Source: a virus. From it: DNA of 48,103 nucleotides. The notes beneath the pieces are model-generated. The model was not told where the DNA came from and searched no databases. It worked only from the letters and a program-made list of their open reading frames with translations. Position numbers and translations under genes: made by a program. This document shows positions 36,113-40,942 of this stretch, one piece after another. Positions within the stretch are counted from its first letter, which is position 1, and each line of letters starts with the position of its first letter. Location: positions 1-48,103 of the IMG/VR virus record IMGVR_UViG_3300027861_000046; one strand, 5' to 3'.

Positions 36113-36165
36113 AGGTGAATTCCTGATGACTTAACTACAATACACGATTTTGAGGTCAGTGACCA
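36113..36165 (-). repeat. Intergenic cassette A, copy 7 (truncated)
   Basis: Only the leader (GGTGAATTCCTGATGACTTAA) and TACAATACACGATTTTGAGG remain. After GTCAGTGACC the cassette core is replaced by the right-hand arm of the nested palindrome at 36168-36257, which carries the GTGCCAGT stem-loop. This truncation shows that the stem-loop part of cassette A is exchangeable. Confidence 0.85.
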
Positions 36166-36167
36166 TC

Positions 36168-36257
36168 TAGTGTGCCAGTTCCTCTACTGTCACATCCATT
36201 AGAATTCTAATGGGTCTTATAAGGTTCTTCGGTGCCAGTAGAGGAACTGGCACACTA
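36168..36257. repeat. Nested palindrome: 26-bp inverted repeat around a 16-bp palindrome
   Basis: The arms 36168-36193 and 36232-36257 are inverted copies with one mismatch in 26 bp. The outer 22 bp are perfect, running from TAGTGTGCCAG to CCTCTACTG. Each arm can also fold on itself: GTGCCAGT-AGAGGA-ACTGGCAC on the right is perfect, the left has one mismatch. The 38-bp spacer contains CATTAGAATTCTAATG, a perfect 16-bp palindrome, and on the minus strand TTATAAGACC. The right arm includes the stop of the 50-residue gene. Cassette A copy 7 abuts the left arm. Confidence 0.95.
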
Positions 36258-36407
36258 ATACACGTCTACAGTCTCTCTGATGCTAATATCAACATTCTCG
36301 TCACCTTCTAGTCCTAAGATATCATTCCAATTGATATCTTCTAGATTTAAATCATCATAACACTCGATGTCTAATGTAACACTTATGATGCGTTTGTGTG
36401 CGTACAT
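36255..36407 (-). CDS. Small conserved unknown protein (50 aa)
   Basis: The product is MYAHKRIISVTLDIECYDDL, NLEDINWNDILGLEGDENVD and ISIRETVDVY. The strand-rich pattern 'ISVTLDxECYDDLNLEDINW...L.GLEGDENVDISIxE' matches a very common small phage protein that looks like a ferredoxin-like beta-alpha-beta piece. The TAG stop lies in the arm of the nested palindrome. Upstream of the ATG the CTCGT array begins. Confidence 0.75.
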   Translation of the reverse strand: MYAHKRIISVTLDIECYDDLNLEDINWNDILGLEGDENVDISIRETVDVY

Positions 36408-36410
36408 GTG

Positions 36411-36807
36411 TATCTCGTGTGATGTGTGTTATAATGTGTTATGTGTACACATATCTCGTAGTGTATATGTGTATCTCGTATGTTATGCGTAATGTTTATA
36501 CGCAAGCTCTACGTAATCACATGTATCTCGTGCGTACTCATCATCTATCTCGTATGTATCCTGGGTGTTATGTGTATCTCGTAGTGTATATGTGTTATGT
36601 GTATCTCGTACATAATGCTCATACATCTCGTCCTTATAGTACGTATAAGACTCGTTGTTATAATGATACTGTAACTCGTGGTCTTCGTAATACATGGGGT
36701 CTCGTAGAGATTTGTATGTTACTTGTATATTATACAGACATCTCGCACGTATGTCAAGTGTGATCTCGTGCGGCATTCATAAGCATTATTTATCAATCTC
36801 GACGAGA
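36411..36807. repeat. Spaced CTCGT repeat array (about 14 units)
   Basis: The tetramer CTCG, usually within ATCTCGTR, occurs on the plus strand at 36414, 36455, 36475, 36527, 36549, 36578, 36605, 36627, 36651, 36675, 36701, 36742, 36764 and 36798. Most steps are 20-29 bp, near two helical turns; larger gaps are 34, 41, 41 and 52 bp. Between units the DNA is rich in alternating TG/TA (such as GTGTGCGTACATGTGTAT). The rightmost unit is a palindrome, TCTCGACGAGA. The spacing is unlike CRISPR. I interpret it as an iteron-type protein-binding array next to the origin-like region. Confidence 0.8.
36483..36776 (-). CDS. Doubtful gene: Tyr/Asp/His-rich repeat-containing protein (97 aa)
   Basis: The minus-strand frame stays open through much of the CTCGT array and would encode a Tyr-, Asp- and His-rich protein: MPHEITLDIRARCLYNIQVT, then YYEDHELQYHYNNESYTYYK and RDTHNTYTLRDTHNTQDTYE. 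The internal repeats are the array itself read in shifting frames. There is no convincing ribosome site (GCTTATGA before ATG). It could be a real fast-evolving gene whose codons contain the array, or an accident of a stop-poor repeat. I favour the array as the functional element. Confidence 0.3.
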   Translation of the reverse strand: MPHEITLDIRARCLYNIQVTYKSLRDPMYYEDHELQYHYNNESYTYYKDEMYEHYVRDTHNTYTLRDTHNTQDTYEIDDEYARDTCDYVELAYKHYA

Positions 36808-36898
36808 AAAATGTGTGGGTCTCAGAGTTTTTATGCGGGGTGGTTGACAAAATGCTCCGAGTGTGATAGCCTGTCGGTAAAGGTCACAAGACCTGAGA

Positions 36899-36960
36899 GG
36901 TTTATCAGAAGGTTTATAAGGGGTTTATAAGAGTATTAGAGAAGGTTTATAAGAGTATTA
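36899..36960 (+). repeat. AT-rich iterons phased at 11/22 bp
   Basis: Four GGTTTATAAG-type units start at 36899 (GGTTTATCAG, diverged), 36911, 36922 and 36944, so the steps are 12, 11 and 22 bp, close to whole helical turns. The last two extend to the 17-mer GGTTTATAAGAGTATTA. This arrangement fits a duplex-unwinding element or iterons bound on one face of the helix. Confidence 0.85.
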
Positions 36961-36979
36961 AAGTATAATAACTAAGGGG

Positions 36980-37030
36980 TTTTCCACACATAAAAGGCAC
37001 TTATCCACAGAAATAACCCACTTATCCACA
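36980..37030 (+). promoter_or_regulatory. Three DnaA boxes at exact 21-bp spacing
   Basis: TTTTCCACA at 36980-36988, TTATCCACA at 37001-37009 and TTATCCACA at 37022-37030 all point the same way, with starts 21 bp apart (two helical turns). TTATCCACA is the strong E. coli box and TTTTCCACA the form reported for cyanobacteria. Three perfect matches with equal steps in 51 bp are very unlikely by chance. Confidence 0.8.
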
Positions 37031-37052
37031 GACTTGTTAGAAAACAGTTTTA

Positions 37053-37060
37053 TATTTATA
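37053..37060 (-). promoter_or_regulatory. T4-type late promoter TATAAATA beside the origin-like region
   Basis: TATAAATA on the minus strand would send transcripts leftwards through the DnaA boxes, the iterons and the CTCGT array. There is no gene start directly downstream for about 280 bp, so it may make a non-coding or priming RNA, or a long leader. Confidence 0.55.
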
Positions 37061-37117
37061 ATACCATTTAAAACCTATTTTTTAACCTATAATGTAACAA
37101 TCGATACACTTTACCCA

Positions 37118-37756
37118 TTACTTACTCTTTACCTCTCCAAATAGTTTGTTCATATAATTAAGCACTTGTTCATCTACATTCTCAGTGATAGTTGCTTCTA
37201 CTACATCATCAATAGAATCACCTGTCCATACACTCTTAGTCGCATCAGCAGTAATCAGAAATGCCTTAAGTTTAATCTTAGTCTTATCTTCTTTCTTCTT
37301 TCTTTTGATGGCAATTAATCCATTAATATGATTAGTAATCTTTGTATTTTTAATCTCTCCATTAATCTTATACTTTACCTTTGACATACAGGTTAATTCT
37401 TTTATGTCATCACTATTCCAGATAAGACAATGATCAAATATATCATCAGGAAGATTTTCATTTACAGACATAGGCATGGCACTGGATCTGGAATCATACA
37501 AGAGATCGGATCCACGAATTCCAAAAAGAGCACGAATGATATCTTCATCATCAGATGTTTTTGCAAGATGTCTCATTAACCAACTATCATATGAGTATAC
37601 TTGATATGTCCTACAATTTTTATAATACTTCTTTTTCCATTCTTTACGGGCAACCCTATTATACTCTTGCATAACTGATTCATCTGAATAGCAATCAATG
37701 ATATGTAAAATTAATTCTTTTTCTGTTTTGAAGTTGGAGAATAGTTTTTTGAACAT
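37118..37756 (-). CDS. Unknown protein (212 aa), first gene right of the origin-like region
   Basis: The start at 37756 gives MFKKLFSNFKTEKELILHII then DCYSDESVMQEYNRVARKEW and KKYYKNCRTYQVYSYDSWLM. The rest has SVNENLPDDIFDHCLIWNSD and a Lys-rich segment KRKKKEDKTKIKLKAFLITA near residue 155, ending in an acidic helix. The basic middle may contact nucleic acid. No enzyme motif is seen. An in-frame ATG 23 codons upstream would overlap the next gene and is less likely. The position next to the origin makes it worth checking as an initiator, but that is speculation. Confidence 0.7.
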   Translation of the reverse strand: MFKKLFSNFKTEKELILHIIDCYSDESVMQEYNRVARKEWKKKYYKNCRTYQVYSYDSWLMRHLAKTSDDEDIIRALFGIRGSDLLYDSRSSAMPMSVNENLPDDIFDHCLIWNSDDIKELTCMSKVKYKINGEIKNTKITNHINGLIAIKRKKKEDKTKIKLKAFLITADATKSVWTGDSIDDVVEATITENVDEQVLNYMNKLFGEVKSK

Positions 37757-37770
37757 GATGTTTTGTGAAT

Positions 37771-37962
37771 TCAGTGAGTATGAATGGTTAGAGTTTTGCC
37801 ATCTGATGACAAACCTATGGAACAATGAGTGAGTTCCGGTCTGATCTCTCTAGTACTAGCAGTACCACCATTGCAATAATAGGGCGAATGATCAACAACT
37901 AACACTTCAACACTTGATAGTATTGTTGCATAGATTTCATTTGAATCAATTGTGTACTTCAT
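37771..37962 (-). CDS. Small unknown protein (63 aa)
   Basis: Starting at 37962 the product is MKYTIDSNEIYATILSSVEV, LVVDHSPYYCNGGTASTREI and RPELTHCSIGLSSDGKTLTI. It is beta-rich with two cysteines. It begins one base after the stop of the membrane-protein gene, so both are probably co-translated. Function unknown. Confidence 0.6.
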   Translation of the reverse strand: MKYTIDSNEIYATILSSVEVLVVDHSPYYCNGGTASTREIRPELTHCSIGLSSDGKTLTIHTH

Positions 37963-37963
37963 T

Positions 37964-38155
37964 TTATGAATTGGCAAGCATATGATATTGCAGAATGGTA
38001 AGAAATGTTATAAGAGGAAGAAACATAATAATTCCTTGTAAGACCTGATTTTTAATCATTTCCATTACAAAAAAAATCCATCCAACAACAAGACCGGTAA
38101 AAAACAGGACAACTGCCACCTGACCAATTGCCTGTAGAAGAATTCCAAAATCCAT
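37964..38155 (-). CDS. Small membrane protein with two transmembrane helices (63 aa)
   Basis: From the ATG at 38155 the product is MDFGILLQAIGQVAVVLFFT, GLVVGWIFFVMEMIKNQVLQ and GIIMFLPLITFLTILQYHML. Two hydrophobic helices (about residues 8-31 and 39-57) with a short charged turn (EMIKNQ) between suggest a two-pass inner-membrane protein. Phages use such proteins in host takeover, superinfection exclusion or lysis; I cannot choose. An upstream in-frame ATG would start in the GTT microsatellite. Confidence 0.7.
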   Translation of the reverse strand: MDFGILLQAIGQVAVVLFFTGLVVGWIFFVMEMIKNQVLQGIIMFLPLITFLTILQYHMLANS

Positions 38156-38162
38156 AATTGAG

Positions 38163-38188
38163 GTTGTGTTGTTGTTGTTGTTGTTGTA
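38163..38188. repeat. GTT trinucleotide microsatellite
   Basis: The plus strand reads GTTGTG then GTTGTTGTTGTTGTTGTTG, so the minus-strand leader of the membrane-protein gene contains an AAC run just downstream of repeat D copy 1. The run may vary between isolates and alter leader length. Confidence 0.8.
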
Positions 38189-38228
38189 ATGAGTATAAGT
38201 CATCTAGGTGCCCTGTGGGGGTTAGGTG
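38185..38228 (-). repeat. Promoter repeat D, copy 1
   Basis: On the minus strand it reads CACCTAACCCCCACAGGGCA, CCTAGATGACTTATACTCAT. TATACT (38192-38197) looks like a -10 element; no good -35 is seen. It lies upstream of the membrane-protein gene and matches copy 2 except at one internal base. Confidence 0.85.
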
Positions 38229-38234
38229 GACATT

Positions 38235-38477
38235 TTATAAAGTGTTTTTTCTCAAGAATAGTTCTCTATTCAGTTGTTTGAACTCCTCACTTCTTTTTAT
38301 GTAATCATCTTCAAAGAAGACAATCTCAACCTCTTTTGATACTCCACTTCTAACAAGAGTGACTTTAATCGATGGAACAGTTGTATATTTGTAACTTTTC
38401 TCACTTTTCTCAACTGCTATGACATCATCAAGGCAGAATGTAACATCATTTGAATAATCAGTGAAGAATGTTTTCAT
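38235..38477 (-). CDS. Small unknown protein (80 aa)
   Basis: The product begins MKTFFTDYSNDVTFCLDDVI and AVEKSEKSYKYTTVPSIKVT, then LVRSGVSKEVEIVFFEDDYI. It reads as an all-beta domain followed by a basic helix (KRSEEFKQLNRELFLRKN). The ribosome site AAAGGAA lies 6-7 bp before the ATG, between the gene and repeat D copy 2. Function unknown. Confidence 0.68.
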   Translation of the reverse strand: MKTFFTDYSNDVTFCLDDVIAVEKSEKSYKYTTVPSIKVTLVRSGVSKEVEIVFFEDDYIKRSEEFKQLNRELFLRKNTL

Positions 38478-38490
38478 GAGTTCCTTTGGT

Positions 38491-38534
38491 TGTAATGAGT
38501 ATAAGGCATCTAGGTGCCCTGTGGGGGTTAGGTG
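38491..38534 (-). repeat. Promoter repeat D, copy 2
   Basis: It contains GATGCCTTATACTCATTAC with TATACT at 38498-38503, upstream of the 80-residue gene. The block ATGCCTTATA[A/C]T also occurs at the promoters near 41475 and 46420, so this looks like a shared promoter module. Confidence 0.85.
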
Positions 38535-38543
38535 TGACAGTTC

Positions 38544-38792
38544 TTATTCTGTCTCATAAACACTCTTTCGACTCTTCACATAACTAAGATCCTTCCATTG
38601 ATGCGGATAACACAATAACAAAGTATGAATGAACTTATGTTTCTCCTCACGGGTATACTCACAATTGGGTTTAGGTTTCACTCCTGTCTCAATCGTAATA
38701 TACAAACTATCAACAAAATAGACCCATCCTTCATGTATCACACCATGATGATTCCATCTTACATAATCATTAACCTTTGGTTGATAACTCAT
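38544..38792 (-). CDS. Conserved marine phage protein (82 aa), unknown function
   Basis: The product begins MSYQPKVNDYVRWNHHGVIH, then EGWVYFVDSLYITIETGVKP and KPNCEYTREEKHKFIHTLLL. The order KVNDYVxW...EGWVYFxxxxYxTIExxVKPKPNCEYT...HKxIHTL is a well-marked family in marine T4-like phages. The cysteines (Cys-44, Cys-61) and histidines (54 and 64) could form a metal site, though this is not certain. Its ATG overlaps the stop of the next upstream gene. Confidence 0.82.
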   Translation of the reverse strand: MSYQPKVNDYVRWNHHGVIHEGWVYFVDSLYITIETGVKPKPNCEYTREEKHKFIHTLLLCYPHQWKDLSYVKSRKSVYETE

Positions 38793-39067
38793 GAGTACAA
38801 TACTGCCTCTAATGGATTATAATTCTTTTGCATTGAACTATAAGGTGTCGTATTCTTAATTGATACTTCCTTACCTACCTTCTTTGAATTGATTGGAGCA
38901 TAATACTTTCCCTTCTTTGTCGAATAAAACCCCCATATTGATTTGGGAGGTGTATCTCTATAAGAGAACTCTGCATGATTGATTATCCATACTGCATCAT
39001 ACCTTGCATTAAATGATTCAAATGAATAAGAATAACCTTCGGGTGGTAGATGTGGGAAGTCAATCAT
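38789..39067 (-). CDS. Conserved marine phage protein (92 aa), unknown function
   Basis: The product begins MIDFPHLPPEGYSYSFESFN, then ARYDAVWIINHAEFSYRDTP and SIWGFYSTKKGKYYAPINSK. The pattern FPHLPPEGYSYxFExF...IWGFYxTKKGKYYxPINSKxVGKxV is shared among cyanophages. It is co-translated with both neighbours through ATGA overlaps (39067 and 38792). It is probably a small beta-rich soluble protein; no enzymatic motif is seen. Confidence 0.82.
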   Translation of the reverse strand: MIDFPHLPPEGYSYSFESFNARYDAVWIINHAEFSYRDTPPKSIWGFYSTKKGKYYAPINSKKVGKEVSIKNTTPYSSMQKNYNPLEAVLYS

Positions 39068-39216
39068 GATACTCTTACAACCTTTAATCGTTTTGGACTT
39101 GTACCTTCATTTAATTGTGCTTCATAATACTTCTTACATTCTTCCTTTGTTAATGGTCCCGTGATATCAGTCCATCCTGATGTTTCTTCTTCTTGGAGTT
39201 TATATAATTCTTCCAT
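39064..39216 (-). CDS. Small unknown protein (50 aa)
   Basis: The product is MEELYKLQEEETSGWTDITG, PLTKEECKKYYEAQLNEGTS and PKRLKVVRVS. The order 'W.DITGPLTKEECKxxYExxLxEGxxPxRLKVxRV' is a pattern of short phage proteins resembling a helix-turn with a basic tail. Its stop overlaps the next start by ATGA. Function unknown. Confidence 0.7.
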   Translation of the reverse strand: MEELYKLQEEETSGWTDITGPLTKEECKKYYEAQLNEGTSPKRLKVVRVS

Positions 39217-39221
39217 AGAGA

Positions 39222-39461
39222 TTAAGTGCAGAATACCTCTATTATACCACTTTCATAATCATCCGCCAACTCTAACTTAGTCGCAGTTACAATCTTCTCC
39301 ATAATTAAATGACCATAGTTTTTATTATAGTATTGTAATGATTCCTCAGATAACAATTCAAGGGCTTCTACATCATTCTCTGCAATTAATGCAACTAACC
39401 CTCCATATTCTGATGCCGGAAATGGCACCCAGTAATCAACAAGATACATATACTTTTTCAC
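39222..39461 (-). CDS. Conserved T4-like phage protein (79 aa), GTG start
   Basis: The product is MKKYMYLVDYWVPFPASEYG, GLVALIAENDVEALELLSEE and TATKLELADDYESGIIEVFC. The opening KKYxYLVDYWVPFPxSEYGG is conserved in this family across T4-like phages. I use a GTG start at 39461 because it preserves the N-terminal pattern and overlaps the upstream stop (GTGA). It is a small alpha/beta protein of unknown function. Confidence 0.78.
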   Translation of the reverse strand: MKKYMYLVDYWVPFPASEYGGLVALIAENDVEALELLSEESLQYYNKNYGHLIMEKIVTATKLELADDYESGIIEVFCT

Positions 39462-39625
39462 AAGAACTCCGCAGTAAAGTAATCAACAGTCAGTTCCATC
39501 TTGGCAGCAGTGTTTTCAATAAATTCATCCAATACCTCAGGGGCATCCTCCTTGACTACTGTATACCATGAATACCATAACTCTGGATTGGTCTGTGGTG
39601 TGACTTTAGAAAGATTGGTCAACAT
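39458..39625 (-). CDS. Small acidic unknown protein (55 aa)
   Basis: The product is MLTNLSKVTPQTNPELWYSW, YTVVKEDAPEVLDEFIENTA and AKMELTVDYFTAEFL. It overlaps the upstream gene by 20 bp and its stop lies within the GTG start of the next gene. A Trp/Tyr cluster (ELWYSWYTVV) precedes an acidic helix. The frame sits between well-supported neighbours and its codon pattern fits coding. Function unknown. Confidence 0.62.
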   Translation of the reverse strand: MLTNLSKVTPQTNPELWYSWYTVVKEDAPEVLDEFIENTAAKMELTVDYFTAEFL

Positions 39626-39821
39626 AAGATTCGTAATTGAGTTCGACGTTTGTTGTGTCTAATGTGGCATAATAATCATACAACCGATCATACAATGTGT
39701 CAATACTACCTGATGATCGATTGATCTGTATCTCATCTATACTCTCCACTAATTCAAGTGCCTTGAGTATAATATCTAATTCATGTACATTCAGTTCAAT
39801 GTTAACCTCAGTCTTTTTCAT
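39606..39821 (-). CDS. Small acidic helical protein (71 aa)
   Basis: The product is MKKTEVNIELNVHELDIILK, ALELVESIDEIQINRSSGSI and DTLYDRLYDYYATLDTTNVE. The first strand followed by two helices (LNVHELDIILKALELVES, DTLYDRLYDYYATL) looks like a small alpha-helical phage protein. It lies 4 bp after the upstream gene. No known domain. Confidence 0.65.
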   Translation of the reverse strand: MKKTEVNIELNVHELDIILKALELVESIDEIQINRSSGSIDTLYDRLYDYYATLDTTNVELNYESYVDQSF

Positions 39822-39825
39822 TCTT

Positions 39826-40005
39826 TTAAAAAAATAATCTTACTAAGTTGATAATTGTTATAATTGTCAATGCACTAGTTTGAATCCATATCGTTCTGTT
39901 TTGTATTGCTATTGTGTTTTCTTGTATTTGGATTCGTTCATCTTTTAGTTCCGACATCACTTTACGAAACTCTGCATTTTTGTTTGCTTTGTCAATTTCA
40001 TTCAT
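39826..40005 (-). CDS. Small coiled-coil membrane-anchored protein (59 aa)
   Basis: I use the ATG at 40005, 4 bp after the upstream stop and with GGAG 10-13 bp before it. The product is MNEIDKANKNAEFRKVMSEL, KDERIQIQENTIAIQNRTIW and IQTSALTIITIINLVRLFF. A polar coiled coil leads to a single hydrophobic helix at the C-terminus (about 44-59), as in tail-anchored proteins. Such a layout suits a membrane-bound partner or antiholin-like role, but the role is unproven. Confidence 0.65.
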   Translation of the reverse strand: MNEIDKANKNAEFRKVMSELKDERIQIQENTIAIQNRTIWIQTSALTIITIINLVRLFF

Positions 40006-40009
40006 TAAC

Positions 40010-40264
40010 TTACAATACTCCAATTGCTTGTGTTTTGAAATAAAGACCCGCTAATTGCATCATATCAATTAACTTTGATTGTATCTCCTCTAATTGTTCT
40101 GCATCTACATCATCATCCCAAAAATCTATAATCTCAAACTCATCAAAGTTTAAGTTGAGATGATTAAATGGAACACGGAATAATTCACCCTCACTACAAA
40201 CCGTATACATGCAATTGTGCTCCTCAACTGTTAGAAATACACCAGAAAAAGTTAAATCAGTCAT
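40010..40264 (-). CDS. Small acidic unknown protein (84 aa)
   Basis: The product begins MTDLTFSGVFLTVEEHNCMY, then TVCSEGELFRVPFNHLNLNF and WDDDVDAEQLEEIQSKLIDM. A beta-rich N-terminal half is followed by an Asp/Glu cluster (DFWDDDVDAEQLEE) and a helix. The start overlaps the upstream gene's stop (ATGA). No family recognised. Confidence 0.66.
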   Translation of the reverse strand: MTDLTFSGVFLTVEEHNCMYTVCSEGELFRVPFNHLNLNFDEFEIIDFWDDDVDAEQLEEIQSKLIDMMQLAGLYFKTQAIGVL

Positions 40265-40410
40265 CAGAAATCAAGAGAAAGTTGTTCAAATTCAAGATGG
40301 TCACAGCACGTATCATCATCGTGCAAATCAATCATGTCCGTGTCTGTGTGCTTAAAGAGTTTATCAAACAGATCATTCACGAACTCTTGATTCGATTGTT
40401 GTTGATTCAT
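40264..40410 (-). CDS. Small acidic unknown protein (48 aa)
   Basis: From the ATG at 40410 the product is MNQQQSNQEFVNDLFDKLFK, HTDTDMIDLHDDDTCCDHLE and FEQLSLDF. It is Asp/Glu/His rich with a Cys pair that might bind metal (DDDTCCDHLE). It overlaps the start of the upstream membrane gene by 38 bp, and its stop shares an ATGA with the next gene. Function unknown. Confidence 0.58.
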   Translation of the reverse strand: MNQQQSNQEFVNDLFDKLFKHTDTDMIDLHDDDTCCDHLEFEQLSLDF

Positions 40411-40513
40411 AGTTCTGAAACAGTTTGGAATCACGATGGGACAAAAATACCAAATAAACACTGAGGGCAAATGTAATACAAATGCCACTCAATACATACT
40501 GAATTACTTTCAT
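40373..40513 (-). CDS. Small single-pass membrane protein (46 aa)
   Basis: The product is MKVIQYVLSGICITFALSVY, LVFLSHRDSKLFQNYESTTI and ESRVRE. A hydrophobic helix (about residues 4-24) is followed by a charged cytoplasmic-type tail. Its ATG overlaps the stop of the 26-codon ORF (ATGA). It overlaps the following gene by 38 bp in a different frame, which is unusual but common among these compressed genes. Confidence 0.55.
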   Translation of the reverse strand: MKVIQYVLSGICITFALSVYLVFLSHRDSKLFQNYESTTIESRVRE

Positions 40514-40593
40514 CAACCTACTGCCATAGGAGCATACTCTGCTCTGGATTCGGGTTGAGCAAGTCGTGCTTTGAGTGCGGGTGACATCTTCAT
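40513..40593 (-). CDS. Very short ORF (26 aa) with the same C-terminus as 41171-41440
   Basis: The product is MKMSPALKARLAQPESRAEY, APMAVG. Its last residues EYAPMAVG are the same as the end of the 89-residue gene at 41171-41440 (SEYAPMAVG), and the DNA matches over ACTGCCATAGGAGCATACTC. It looks like the remnant or the acceptor of a gene-end exchange. It follows a TATAAT-type promoter cassette. Translation is plausible but unproven. Confidence 0.45.
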   Translation of the reverse strand: MKMSPALKARLAQPESRAEYAPMAVG

Positions 40594-40615
40594 GGGATCG
40601 GTTGCGTATGTGCTT

Positions 40616-40621
40616 ATTATA
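40616..40621 (-). promoter_or_regulatory. Promoter cassette C, copy 1 (TATAAT)
   Basis: The minus strand reads CACTCTGTCCTATAATAAGC. TATAAT is a consensus -10 but no -35 consensus is found at 16-18 bp. The same CACTCTG(C/T)CC block precedes TATAAT at 41120 and TATACT at 40903, so it is a recurring promoter module. Confidence 0.6.
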
Positions 40622-40670
40622 GGACAGAGTGGGGTCAGCAGTGCCCCCTGCTGTGCCAGTTCCTCAGTTG

Positions 40671-40874
40671 TCATGCCACTCTTGACATACCAGCAAACAT
40701 ACCAGCAATGAAAGCATCCTTAAGTGCGTCTCTGATTGACTCCACATAAACCTCATGAAAGTCCAGACTATCAGAGTTTCTGACTTCTAATGTTTCGACA
40801 CTTGGAAAGTGTTTCTGAGCAATACTAATCAAAAGATCATCAACAACTTTTTTGATTTCAGTGTCAGTGGTCAT
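40671..40874 (-). CDS. Conserved phage protein, DUF6900-like (67 aa)
   Basis: The product is MTTDTEIKKVVDDLLISIAQ, KHFPSVETLEVRNSDSLDFH and EVYVESIRDALKDAFIAGMF. The order 'LxxIAxxHFPxxETLExRxSDSLDFHxxxVxxIRxALxxAFxAG' is the DUF6900 pattern of short phage and plasmid proteins. It lies between promoter cassettes C1 (downstream) and C2 (upstream) on its own, the cassette-gene-cassette plan seen here. Its role is unknown. Confidence 0.8.
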   Translation of the reverse strand: MTTDTEIKKVVDDLLISIAQKHFPSVETLEVRNSDSLDFHEVYVESIRDALKDAFIAGMFAGMSRVA

Positions 40875-40897
40875 GGTGGTTTATCTTGTATGTGAAT

Positions 40898-40903
40898 AGT
40901 ATA
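40898..40903 (-). promoter_or_regulatory. Promoter cassette C, copy 2 (TATACT)
   Basis: The minus strand reads CCCCCACTCTGCCCTATACT. Immediately upstream is a tandem of CTCTGCCC units (GGGCAGAGT repeated on the plus strand at about 40904-40935). The leader to the ATG at 40874 is about 25 nt. Confidence 0.55.
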
Positions 40904-40942
40904 GGGCAGAGTGGGGGCAGAGTCAGGGGCAGAGTGGACGGT

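Larger units (their letters stand above)
36841..37060. other. Candidate replication origin
   Basis: From left to right this holds a small hairpin (AGGTC-ACAA-GACCT, 36881-36894), an AT-rich iteron stretch, three DnaA boxes and a late-promoter match. No gene lies between 36777 and 37117. The combination of phased AT-rich repeats beside evenly spaced DnaA boxes is the layout of a bacterial or plasmid DnaA-dependent origin; the cyanobacterial DnaA box consensus is TTWTCCACA. T4 itself starts replication by other means, so host DnaA use would be unusual. No initiator gene is visible nearby. Confidence 0.6.

Noticed and set aside
32708-36165. CRISPR array
   Set aside because: The repeats are 53-113 bp, irregularly spaced and separated by genes, with no uniform spacers and no Cas genes.
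36398-36763. Plus-strand ORF of 121 codons through the CTCGT array
   Set aside because: Its repeated YLVVYMC units are simply the array read in that frame, it has no ribosome site, and every supported gene is on the minus strand.
36844-36872. Plus-strand promoter TTGACA-17-TAGCCT left of the iterons
   Set aside because: The -35 is perfect but the -10 matches only three of six positions and no plus-strand gene follows.
36781-36900. tRNA gene between the array and the iterons
   Set aside because: No cloverleaf with a T-loop GTTCRA or a 7-bp acceptor stem can be formed; only a short AGGTC/GACCT hairpin is present.
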